Assembly: GCA_949739465.1 (NCBI GenBank)
Contig: CATIYQ010000065.1
Coordinates: 1-35,737 of the forward strand
From: an uncultured Peptococcaceae bacterium
GTDB lineage: Bacteria; Bacillota; Dehalobacteriia; UBA4068; JAAVYR01
DNA length: 35,737 nt
Direction of reading: 5' to 3'
The stretch's first letter is position 1. Every line of letters starts with the position of its first letter. Positions 22,844 through 30,000 of the stretch are shown here, piece after piece. A program made the position numbers and the translations under genes. The notes beneath the pieces are model-generated. The model saw only the letters and a program-made list of their open reading frames with translations. It ran no database searches and had not been told where the DNA came from.

Positions 22844-24991
22844 CTAAGCCTTCAAAGCGTTACGGCTCACAAGCGCGCTATGCCGTTCCTCTTTGTAAGG
22901 ACGGAATAAGAGCCAGAGGAAAACTGCTACAATGAGGAGCGCAAGCACAGTGAATACCGTAAGACCGCCGCCGGTAAAGAATAAGCCCAACTGATAAATG
23001 GCGAAGGATACAGCATAGGCAAGCCCCGTTTGGTAGCCAATGGCAAACCAAGTCCATTTAGCGCTTGCCATTTCCCGGCGAATTGCGCCGATAGCGGCAA
23101 AGCAAGGCGCGCAGAGAAGATTGAATACCAAGAAGGAGAAAGCGGAAAGCTGTGTGAAATCAGCCGTCAATAACGGCCAAATTTCGGCGCCGTCTTCTGC
23201 CACTTCCGCAAAACCATAGAGAATACCAAAAGTGCCGACTACGTTTTCTTTGGCGATTAAACCGGTTACCGCAGCTACTGCCGCTTGCCAATGCCCCCAA
23301 CCTAATGGGCTGAAGAGCGGCGCTAATACATTACCGATGTCTGCAAGCATGGAGTTTTCGGTTTCTACCATTTCCAGAGACCAGTTAAAGGTCTGCAAGA
23401 ACCAGATAAGCCCGCAAGCCAGAAAGATAACAGTCCCGGCTTTTTTCACAAATGCCTTACCTCTATCCCACATATGAAGAAGCACACCCTTAAGCCCTGG
23501 AATATGATAAGGAGGCAGCTCCATAACGAAAGGCGCAACGTCTCCGGAAAAGGAGCGGAACTTCTTCAAAATCACACCGGAAACCACAATGGCAGCCATA
23601 CCGATGAAATATGCCGCAGGACCAACCCAAGCCGCTTCCGAGAACAACGCCCCAGCAATGAGAGCAATGATAGGCAACTTTGCCCCGCAAGGAATAAATG
23701 TAGTCGTAATGATGGTGATTCTTCTGTCTCGTTCGTTTTCAATGGTACGAGACGCCATAATCCCAGGCACACCGCAGCCGGTACCGATTAACATAGGAAT
23801 AAAGGATTTCCCGGAAAGACCAAAGCGACGGAAAATACGGTCCATGATGAAAGCGATTCTTGCCATATAACCGCAGTCTTCCAAAATCGCCAAGCAGAAG
23901 AAGAGGGTGAGCATTTGAGGCAAGAAACCCAGTACCGCGCCAATGCCGCCAATAATACCGTCTAAAATCAAAGAAGAGAGCCAAGGCGCAGCATTGATGC
24001 TTTCCAACCAACCTTCTACTGCCGGCGGAATAATTTCCCCAAACAGCCCATCGTTTACCCAATCCGTCATCATAGTGCCTATCGTGGTGATAGAGAGATA
24101 ATAAACGGCAAACATGACAACTGCAAAGATAGGCAATGCCAGGAAACGGTTGGTAACAATCTTATCAATTTTATCAGAAACAGATAAGCTATGTTTTTCC
24201 CGTTTACTATGAAAACATTCCTTAATTACCTCAGCAATAAATTCATATCGCCCATTGGTGATGATGCTTTCACTATCGTCATCCATGTTTTCTTCCAACG
24301 CGGCAATGATTTTTTCCACCTGCTCTGCTTCTGCAGGAGAAAAACCTATCTTCTTGCAGGCAACTTCGTCCCGTTCAAAAACTTTTATTTCATACCAAGG
24401 CAGGAGATGCCGCTCCACCTTATCGCCGATGATACTACCGATTTGCGAAAGGACAGCGCCCATTTCCCCTGTGAAAATTTCCAGTGGTTTTGCCCGCTGG
24501 GCATTTTTTGCCAGCGCCAAAGCTTTTTCCACTGCCTCCAGACAACCTTTTTCCTTTAAGGCCGAGGTTTCAACTACCGGACACCCCAAGAGCCGTTCCA
24601 AAGCCGCAATGTCGATTTTAATTCCTTGTTTTTCCACCAAGTCCGTCATATTCAGGGCGACCACCGTAGGCAACCCCATTTCCAACACTTGAGTGGTTAA
24701 GTAGAGATTTCGTTCCAGATTGGTACTGTCCACAATGTTGATAATCGCATCAGGTTTATCATCAATGAGATAATTACGGGAAACTACTTCCTCCAGGGTG
24801 TAAGGCGACAAGGAATAAACCCCCGGTAAATCCACAACCTCCACGCCGCTGTGCTTTCTCAGCTTGCCGGCTTTCTTTTCTACCGTGACACCAGGCCAAT
24901 TGCCCACATATTGAGAGCTGCCCGTTAAAGAATTAAACATGGTAGTCTTCCCGCAGTTTGGATTCCCTACCAGTGCAATTCGTATGTTCAT
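22844..24991 (-). CDS. feoB: Ferrous iron transporter FeoB
   Basis: G-protein-coupled Fe(II) permease of the inner membrane. 715 residues: N-terminal G domain (G1 GNPNCGKT 9-16, G3 DLPG 54-57, G4 NMTD 114-117, G5 SALKE about 142), helical GDI-like spacer (about 170-260) and a polytopic domain with the two Gate regions (IGGIGAVLGFLPQMLTLFFC, later CGAKLPIIALIAGALF) and Gly-Cys motifs (IGTGCGVPGIMASR). The C-terminal part is intact. Ribosome site AGGAGG eight bases before the ATG. Downstream of two feoA genes and followed by the Cys-rich partner. A DtxR-type palindrome lies just upstream of its ribosome site (25010-25025). Confidence 0.98.
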   Translation of the reverse strand: MNIRIALVGNPNCGKTTMFNSLTGSSQYVGNWPGVTVEKKAGKLRKHSGVEVVDLPGVYSLSPYTLEEVVSRNYLIDDKPDAIINIVDSTNLERNLYLTTQVLEMGLPTVVALNMTDLVEKQGIKIDIAALERLLGCPVVETSALKEKGCLEAVEKALALAKNAQRAKPLEIFTGEMGAVLSQIGSIIGDKVERHLLPWYEIKVFERDEVACKKIGFSPAEAEQVEKIIAALEENMDDDSESIITNGRYEFIAEVIKECFHSKREKHSLSVSDKIDKIVTNRFLALPIFAVVMFAVYYLSITTIGTMMTDWVNDGLFGEIIPPAVEGWLESINAAPWLSSLILDGIIGGIGAVLGFLPQMLTLFFCLAILEDCGYMARIAFIMDRIFRRFGLSGKSFIPMLIGTGCGVPGIMASRTIENERDRRITIITTTFIPCGAKLPIIALIAGALFSEAAWVGPAAYFIGMAAIVVSGVILKKFRSFSGDVAPFVMELPPYHIPGLKGVLLHMWDRGKAFVKKAGTVIFLACGLIWFLQTFNWSLEMVETENSMLADIGNVLAPLFSPLGWGHWQAAVAAVTGLIAKENVVGTFGILYGFAEVAEDGAEIWPLLTADFTQLSAFSFLVFNLLCAPCFAAIGAIRREMASAKWTWFAIGYQTGLAYAVSFAIYQLGLFFTGGGLTVFTVLALLIVAVFLWLLFRPYKEERHSALVSRNALKA

Positions 24992-25009
24992 GTAACATCC
25001 TCCTTTTCA

Positions 25010-25025
25010 GTTAGTTACTGCTAAC
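25010..25025. promoter_or_regulatory. Operator-like palindrome between feoA and feoB
   Basis: GTTAG-TTACTG-CTAAC, the same GTTAG-N6-CTAAC pattern as the two sites before the feo operon. It starts seven bases upstream of the feoB ribosome site. A TATAAT at 25045-25050 might serve an internal promoter, but no good -35 is visible. Confidence 0.5.
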
Positions 25026-25045
25026 CTATTGTGAAAAAATTATAA

Positions 25046-25267
25046 TTATAATACTTCAATGATTTCCGCGTCATGCTTACGAATGCTCAGCTCATAGCCC
25101 CGCACGGTGATTTCCATAGGGTCGCCTAACGGCGCAACTTTTCGCACCAAGATTTCCACCCCCTTGGTGATGCCCATATCCATGACCCGCCGTTTTAGCG
25201 CGCCTTCTCCATGGATTTTCGCCACAGTTACAGCATTTCCCGCTTTCACTTGATTTAATGTGCTCAT
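25046..25267 (-). CDS. feoA: FeoA-domain protein (ferrous iron transport), copy adjacent to feoB
   Basis: SH3-like cytoplasmic partner of FeoB. From the ATG at 25265-25267 it has 73 residues: LNQVKAGNAVTVAKI, GEGALKRRVMDMGITKGVEI, then GDPMEITVRGYELSIRKHDA, the full FeoA pattern. GGGAGG is five bases upstream; the longer frame reads back into the previous gene and is rejected. It lies between another feoA-like gene and feoB, 10 and 54 bases apart. Confidence 0.95.
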   Translation of the reverse strand: MSTLNQVKAGNAVTVAKIHGEGALKRRVMDMGITKGVEILVRKVAPLGDPMEITVRGYELSIRKHDAEIIEVL

Positions 25268-25277
25268 CTTAACCTCC

Positions 25278-25487
25278 CTAAACCATAATTCGATTTGCCA
25301 TATTTCTGTCCAGGGCAACTCTCGTGCCTTTGACATTGACAATGATATTGCCGGCTAACTTAGAAACGACAACGATTTCCTCTCCTTCCAGACAGCCTAA
25401 CCGGTGCAAAAATTGCAATGCGTCGTCTTTTCCTTTAATTTTTTTGATTACAACCCTTTCACCCATAGGCGCAAGACCAAGCGGCAT
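25278..25487 (-). CDS. feoA: Second FeoA-domain protein
   Basis: 69 residues with the FeoA pattern: MGERVVIKKIKGKDDALQFL, HRLGCLEGEEIVVVSK, AGNIIVNVKGTRVALDRNMA. It is shorter at the C-terminus than its neighbour and differs in sequence, so it is an old paralogue rather than a recent duplicate. Two FeoA genes before feoB are common in clostridia-like genomes; they may act together or regulate. It is the first gene of the operon, behind a strong promoter and two operator-like palindromes. AAGGAAG lies about ten bases upstream of the ATG. Confidence 0.92.
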   Translation of the reverse strand: MPLGLAPMGERVVIKKIKGKDDALQFLHRLGCLEGEEIVVVSKLAGNIIVNVKGTRVALDRNMANRIMV

Positions 25488-25507
25488 ATCAGCATCACTT
25501 CCTTTTA

Positions 25508-25523
25508 GTTATCCCTGGCTAAC
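25508..25523. promoter_or_regulatory. Operator-like palindrome 1 upstream of the feo operon
   Basis: GTTAT-CCCTGG-CTAAC, one mismatch from GTTAG-N6-CTAAC. It lies just upstream of the ribosome site of the first feoA gene, 34 bases centre to centre from site 2. Confidence 0.5.
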
Positions 25524-25541
25524 TCACTTCCAAAAAGAATA

Positions 25542-25557
25542 GTTAGCTACCACTAAC
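25542..25557. promoter_or_regulatory. Operator-like palindrome 2, at the feo transcription start
   Basis: GTTAG-CTACCA-CTAAC, extended to TAGTTAG...CTAACTA at 25540-25559. It begins about five bases after the expected start point of the promoter at 25571-25599, where a bound DtxR-type repressor would block transcription. Confidence 0.65.
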
Positions 25558-25570
25558 TAATTTCAGACAT

Positions 25571-25599
25571 ATTCTACTATTCTAATCCCAGAATGTCAA
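25571..25599 (-). promoter_or_regulatory. Sigma-A promoter of the feo operon
   Basis: TTGACA (25594-25599) and TAGAAT (25571-25576) on the minus strand, 17-base spacer. Followed at once by the palindrome at 25540-25559. Confidence 0.85.
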
Positions 25600-25633
25600 T
25601 AGGAATTAGAAATTTTTTTCTTGCGTTCTCTAA

Positions 25634-25662
25634 TTGCTTTTTGTTACCATATTTGTTACCAT
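25634..25662 (+). promoter_or_regulatory. Candidate promoter of the DtxR-family regulator, with tandem repeat
   Basis: TTGCTT (25634-25639), 17-base spacer, TACCAT (25657-25662). A tandem direct repeat TTGTTACCATA occupies 25641-25651 and 25653-25663, overlapping the spacer and the -10. No GTTAG-N6-CTAAC site lies here. Confidence 0.4.
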
Positions 25663-25690
25663 AGAAGTTAAGAAAGAGAGGGTGACCCCC

Positions 25691-26062
25691 ATGCGCAGTC
25701 AAGAATCAGCAGAAATGTATTTAGAGACCATTTTAATTTTGCAGCAACGGAACGGACAAGTCCGCGCCATTGATATCGCAGGCGAGCTGGATTTTTCCAA
25801 GCCCAGCGTCAGCAATGCTATGAAGCTGCTGCAATCTCAAGGCATGGTGGCAATCGACGACGGCAAGCTCATTTCCCTCACGCCCTCAGGCAAAGCCATT
25901 GCAGAAGAAATCTATGAACGGCATTTGCTCTTAACCCAATATCTTGTTCGCTTAGGTGTTGACGAAGACATTGCCGCCCAAGACGCCTGCCGCATCGAGC
26001 ACGTCATCAGCCGAGAAAGTTTCCAAAAAATAAAAGAGCATTGTGAAAAACATATCAAATAA
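25691..26062 (+). CDS. Iron-dependent DtxR-family transcriptional regulator, short form
   Basis: Metal-activated repressor, 123 residues: winged helix-turn-helix (about 5-65; ELDFSKPSVSNAMKLLQSQG is the recognition region) and dimerisation domain (about 70-120), without the SH3-like third domain of DtxR. Aligned by eye to DtxR, the main metal site is kept: M9 (DtxR M10), C100, E103 and H104 (C102, E105, H106). The ancillary site is only partly kept: H78 matches H79, but E83 is T82 and H98 is A96. Methionine rather than the aspartate of MntR points to iron rather than manganese. The true start is the ATG with GAGGG eight bases upstream; the longer frame reads through the promoter. Divergent from the feo operon, which it most likely controls. 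Confidence 0.88.
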   Translation: MRSQESAEMYLETILILQQRNGQVRAIDIAGELDFSKPSVSNAMKLLQSQGMVAIDDGKLISLTPSGKAIAEEIYERHLLLTQYLVRLGVDEDIAAQDACRIEHVISRESFQKIKEHCEKHIK

Positions 26063-26101
26063 AAGAGAGGAACGCATACATATGCGCCCCTCTCTTTTAT
26101 T
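26058..26101. terminator. Bidirectional terminator between the regulator and engB
   Basis: 13-bp stem AATAAAAGAGAGG (26058-26070 with 26089-26101) plus an inner CGCATA/TATGCG pair. It overlaps the stop codons of both convergent genes. Confidence 0.9.
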
Positions 26102-26714
26102 ATGCTTCTTTTTGATTATCTTCCGGTTCTTCTAATCCCAAGATTTTCCCGATGAGAGAAAGGATTGCTTCTTTTCCCTCTTTGGTTTGAGAGGAGAAAG
26201 GATAAATCCGTTCACGTTCCACACCCAAGGTTTTACTAATCAGGGACAATTGTTTTTCTCTTGCTCCACGGCTAATCTTGTCCAGCTTAGTAGCAATGAC
26301 AATATAGGGAAACCCTTTTTCCTTCAACCAATGATTCATCTGCTTGTCCAACGCAGAAGGCTCATGACGAACATCCACCAGCTGAAAGCAAAACTTATTT
26401 TCAGGGGAATTGGCAAGATATTTTTCAATCATCTTCTTCCAATCTTCCCGAGAGGACTGGGAAACTTTCGCGTAACCATAGCCGGGTAAGTCCACTAAAT
26501 ACCAACTTCGGTCCATTTTATAGAAGTTAATTAGTCTGGTTTTCCCCGGTTGGCTGCTGGTGCGGGCTAAATTTTTGCGGTTGCTTAAGCTGTTAATGAG
26601 AGAAGATTTTCCCACGTTAGACCGTCCCAGCATAGCGATTTCCGGTAATTTTTCTTCAGGGTATTGCTCCGGATACACCGCGCTTGCGACGTATTCCGCT
26701 TTTTTGATTTCCAT
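26100..26714 (-). CDS. engB: Ribosome biogenesis GTPase EngB (YsxC/YihA)
   Basis: Essential TRAFAC GTPase for 50S assembly. 204 residues: G1 GRSNVGKSS at 30-38, G2 in ARTSSQPGKTRLINFY, G3 VDLPGYGYAKV, G4 ATKLDK and G5 FSSQTKEGKE. The order lon-engB is conserved in Bacillota. The ATG is 33 bases after the lon stop. The TAA lies inside the shared terminator. Confidence 0.97.
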   Translation of the reverse strand: MEIKKAEYVASAVYPEQYPEEKLPEIAMLGRSNVGKSSLINSLSNRKNLARTSSQPGKTRLINFYKMDRSWYLVDLPGYGYAKVSQSSREDWKKMIEKYLANSPENKFCFQLVDVRHEPSALDKQMNHWLKEKGFPYIVIATKLDKISRGAREKQLSLISKTLGVERERIYPFSSQTKEGKEAILSLIGKILGLEEPEDNQKEA

Positions 26715-26747
26715 GTTCTTTTATCGTTCCATTCTCTTAAATTCTCT

Positions 26748-29174
26748 TTATTTCTTTTTGGGCAGCAAGGCTATGTCCAGAACGTCCTCCATCTGCCCAA
26801 CAAAGTGAAATTTTAATTTTCTTAAGACGCTTTGAGGAATATCCTCTAAGTCTTTTTTATTTGTCTCAGGGAGAATGATTACCTTTGCCCCGTTGCGGTA
26901 AGCCGCCAAGACCTTTTCCTTAATACCACCCACCGGCAGCACCCGCCCGCGCAAAGTGATTTCTCCTGTCATCGCCACCTCATGGCGAATAGGACGTTCC
27001 GTGAGAGCCGAAGCAATAGCTAACGCCATGGTAATACCGGCAGAAGGACCGTCTTTAGGGATAGCGCCTTCCGGCACATGGAGATGAATATCATATTTTT
27101 CCTCCAGCTCCGCGTCAATCCCCAGCTTTTCTCCAATAGAGCGAATATAGGTATAGCCTGTCTGTACGCTTTCTTTCATCACATCGCCCAATTGCCCCGT
27201 CAGAGAGATTTTTCCTTTGCCCGGTAATACTTGGACTTCAATTTCCAATACTTCGCCGCCCACCTGCGTCCAGGCAAGACCGGTAGCTACGCCAACCTGG
27301 TCTGTTTTTTCTTCCGCCGCATAGGGGAATTTTGGCGCGCCCAAATACCCACCAATATTTTGCGCTGTAATCTTAAACGGTCCTGTTTCCCCGTTTACCA
27401 CACTTCTCCCTATTTGACGGCAAACTTTGGCAATAACCCGCTCCAGATTCCGCACGCCCGCTTCCCGCGTGTAGCAGCGTATCATCATACGGATTGCGTT
27501 TTCAGAAAACTGCACGTTTTCCTTTTCCAAGCCATGTTGAATCAAGTTTTTCGGGATTAAATGCCGTTTGGCGATTTCTGTTTTTTCCTCTTGGGTATAG
27601 CTTGGTAAATCAATAACTTCCATTCTATCTAAAAGAGGACGGGGAATGTCGTCTTTTACATTGGCAGTAGTAATAAACATGACCTGAGACAAGTCAAAAG
27701 GCACTTCCAGATAGTGGTCGCTGAAGGTGTTGTTTTGCTCCGGATCTAGCACCTCTAACATGGCGCTTGCCGGATCTCCCCGGAAATCACTGCTCATTTT
27801 GTCGATTTCATCTAAAAGGAACAGCGGGTTTTTCACACCTGCTGTTTTCATATTCTGAATGATACGTCCCGGTAAGGCGCCAATATAAGTCCGTCTGTGA
27901 CCGCGGATTTCCGCTTCGTCCCGCACGCCACCTAAAGAAATGCGGATAAATTTCCGATTTAAGCTTTTGGCAATGGATTGGGCAAGAGAGGTCTTCCCTA
28001 CCCCAGGAGGACCCACCAAGCAAAGAATAGGACTTTTCTTGCGATTAGTTAGCTTGCTGATAGCAAGATACTCTAAGATTCGTTCTTTCACCTTTTCCAA
28101 GCCGTAGTGTTCGCTGTTTAGCACCGCTTCACAATCAGATAGGTTTAGTTTGTCTTTGCTGGTTTTATCCCAGGGCAGGTCTAATATCCAGTCAATATAG
28201 TTCCGCACCACCATGGCTTCTGCCATCATGGGCGGCATTTTTTGCAAGCGGTCCAGTTCGTTATCAAGCTTTTCTCTGACCGCGGCAGGGAATTTAATTT
28301 TCGACGCCTTTGCCTTGAGAGCCGCCACTTCTGACGCCCGTTCATCACCGTCTCCCAACTCTTTCTGGATGGCTTTCATCTGCTCCCGCAGATAGTATTC
28401 TTTTTGAGATTTATCCATCTGCTCTCTGACCCGTTGGGAGATTCGCTTATCCAAGTCGATAATCTCAATTTCCCGATTGACGATACCAATAAGCATTTCC
28501 AGTCGTTCGTCCACCGCTGTCGTATCTAGAATTTTCTGTTTTTCCGGCAGCTTTAATCGCAGATAAGTGGCAATGATATCCGCCAATCTTCTGGGATCTT
28601 CAATGGTGGCAAGGGTAGTCAATGCGTCTGGAGTTATTTTCTTATTTTCTTTGGCATAGCGGTTAAAGCAACGCTCCAAGTTACGAGACAACGCTTCCAG
28701 TTCCACCAAGGAACAAGCAGAGTCCTCCCGAGGACGACTGAGAGATACCAGCATATAGGGCTCATCAAAGATGAACCGCTCGATTTCCGCCCGATATAAC
28801 CCTTCTACCAATACTCGTACCGTTCCTCCCGGCAGCTTCACCAACTGTTTAATCTTCGCCACCGTTCCCATAGAAGCAATATCGTCTTGTCCGGGGTTAT
28901 CCACCTGGGGGTCTGTCTGCATAGATAGGAATATCAATTGTCCCGGAGAGAGCATAGCGTCGTCTACCGCATTGATAGACCGCTCTCTGCCCACATCCAG
29001 ATGAATCATCATATAAGGAAAGACGATAAGACCGCGAAGAGGCAATAGAGGCATTTCAAAAAAATCTTCTTCGGAGAAAAAATCCTCCGGTCGGGCGCCG
29101 CTTTTTTCGATAACCATATCTGACGTTTCACTATGATTGCGATTTATTAAAGAGTCTTCCGAGAATTCTTTCAT
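26748..29174 (-). CDS. lon: ATP-dependent protease Lon
   Basis: AAA+ serine protease for misfolded and regulatory proteins. 808 residues: substrate-binding LON-N domain (MPLLPLRGLIVFPYMMIHL, about 41-250), coiled-coil linker, ATPase with GPPGVGKT at 388-395, and the protease domain with the S711/K754 dyad (PKDGPSAG, GGIKEK; numbers by counting, possibly off by one). A polar, acidic extension of about 30 residues precedes the usual start; the ATG with GGAG eight bases upstream supports it, and no internal start has a ribosome site. It is the LonA type; no lonB neighbour is present. Confidence 0.97.
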   Translation of the reverse strand: MKEFSEDSLINRNHSETSDMVIEKSGARPEDFFSEEDFFEMPLLPLRGLIVFPYMMIHLDVGRERSINAVDDAMLSPGQLIFLSMQTDPQVDNPGQDDIASMGTVAKIKQLVKLPGGTVRVLVEGLYRAEIERFIFDEPYMLVSLSRPREDSACSLVELEALSRNLERCFNRYAKENKKITPDALTTLATIEDPRRLADIIATYLRLKLPEKQKILDTTAVDERLEMLIGIVNREIEIIDLDKRISQRVREQMDKSQKEYYLREQMKAIQKELGDGDERASEVAALKAKASKIKFPAAVREKLDNELDRLQKMPPMMAEAMVVRNYIDWILDLPWDKTSKDKLNLSDCEAVLNSEHYGLEKVKERILEYLAISKLTNRKKSPILCLVGPPGVGKTSLAQSIAKSLNRKFIRISLGGVRDEAEIRGHRRTYIGALPGRIIQNMKTAGVKNPLFLLDEIDKMSSDFRGDPASAMLEVLDPEQNNTFSDHYLEVPFDLSQVMFITTANVKDDIPRPLLDRMEVIDLPSYTQEEKTEIAKRHLIPKNLIQHGLEKENVQFSENAIRMMIRCYTREAGVRNLERVIAKVCRQIGRSVVNGETGPFKITAQNIGGYLGAPKFPYAAEEKTDQVGVATGLAWTQVGGEVLEIEVQVLPGKGKISLTGQLGDVMKESVQTGYTYIRSIGEKLGIDAELEEKYDIHLHVPEGAIPKDGPSAGITMALAIASALTERPIRHEVAMTGEITLRGRVLPVGGIKEKVLAAYRNGAKVIILPETNKKDLEDIPQSVLRKLKFHFVGQMEDVLDIALLPKKK

Positions 29175-29398
29175 TCTTTTCGCTCCTTTGTCAAACTCAA
29201 CTTCTATTTTTCATTACACTATTGCAAAGAATAGCATATCCAATTTTCATTTTCTTCAAAATTCTTTTTAGAAAAAACCATTTTTTACCGGAATCTATTA
29301 AATTATTTTACCATAATTTGCTAAGATATACAATCTTCTTCCTATTATATGAAAATTTCCGGCAGATGCCCCATAGACAAAACAAATATTTCCTCCGA
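29175..29398. other. Intergenic region upstream of lon
   Basis: AT-rich gap between the divergent lon and acetyltransferase genes. A weak minus-strand promoter (TTTGAA-16-TATGCT) could serve lon. I see no CIRCE (HrcA) repeat and no paired CtsR heptads, so no heat-shock operator is supported. Confidence 0.4.
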
Positions 29399-29428
29399 TT
29401 GTTCGTGCTATATTGTTCGTGCTATAAT
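29399..29428 (+). promoter_or_regulatory. Promoter of the acetyltransferase, built from a 14-bp tandem repeat
   Basis: The unit TTGTTCGTGCTATA occurs twice without a gap (29399-29412 and 29413-29426). The first copy gives a -35 (TTGTTC), and the end of the second plus the next two bases gives TATAAT (29423-29428), 18 bases apart. Confidence 0.6.
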
Positions 29429-29467
29429 GAAGATAAATATTTTCGTTAAGAGGGGAAAACAAATGTT

Positions 29468-29917
29468 ATGCGTTTTTACGAAACAAAAAACAGAGACAAT
29501 CTGCTGATTGATACGTTACTGAATGTGTGGGAAAAATCTGTCACTGCTACGCATCTATTTTTAAGCAAAGAAGAAATTGCCCAAATTGCTGAATTTGTTC
29601 CCACCGCCTTACAGGAAATCCCCCATTTATTCGTTGCTGTAAATGAGCAGGAACACCCCATTGCCTTCATGGGTATCGCTGAAAGTAAATTGGAAATGCT
29701 CTTCATCACCCCGGAGGAACGGGGCAAAGGCGTCGGTAAAAAACTACTGCAATACGCCATAAAAAATTGGGGCGTCAACGAACTATGCGTTAACGAACAA
29801 AATCCTCTGGCGAAAGGATTTTACGAACATATGGGCTTTCAAGTTTATAAAAGAACGGATACCGACGAGCAAGGGAATCCCTATCCTCTTTTATATATGG
29901 AATTGGCAAATAAGTGA
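29468..29917 (+). CDS. GNAT acetyltransferase, YjaB-like
   Basis: 149-residue GNAT protein whose text matches E. coli YjaB (a lysine acetyltransferase) over its length from memory: WEKSVTATHLFLS, then MLFITPEERGKGVGKKLLQY, with the acetyl-CoA loop R-x-x-G-x-G/A (RGKGVGK, about 82-88), VNEQNPLAKGFYEHMGFQV, and GNPYPLLYMEL. Substrate is unknown here. The frame starts at the ATG at 29468; AGGGG lies 12 bases upstream, which is long. A competing ATG at 29463 with better spacing starts only a 14-codon frame. The gene is a plus-strand insert between lon and clpX where other Bacillota have lonB, and ends at a bidirectional terminator. Confidence 0.9.
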   Translation: MRFYETKNRDNLLIDTLLNVWEKSVTATHLFLSKEEIAQIAEFVPTALQEIPHLFVAVNEQEHPIAFMGIAESKLEMLFITPEERGKGVGKKLLQYAIKNWGVNELCVNEQNPLAKGFYEHMGFQVYKRTDTDEQGNPYPLLYMELANK

Positions 29918-29940
29918 AACGAAAAATTTCCTTTCATACC

Positions 29941-29976
29941 AAAAAGGAACATCATATTTATATGATGTTCCTTTTT
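29941..29976. terminator. Bidirectional terminator between the acetyltransferase and clpX
   Basis: 16-bp perfect stem (29941-29956 with 29961-29976), loop TTTA, with A-rich and T-rich flanks on both strands. It serves the plus-strand gene ending at 29917 and the minus-strand clpX ending at 30001. Confidence 0.92.
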
Positions 29977-30000
29977 CTTTCGTCCATTTTTGTTTTTTAT

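Noticed and set aside
25268..25342. N-terminal extension of the feoB-adjacent FeoA to 98 residues
   Set aside because: The added residues read back through the ribosome site and the end of the other feoA gene; GGGAGG five bases before the internal ATG fixes the start.
29175..29200. CtsR operator in front of lon, from TTTGACAAAGG
   Set aside because: Only one half resembles the CtsR heptad; the second half-site at the required spacing is missing.
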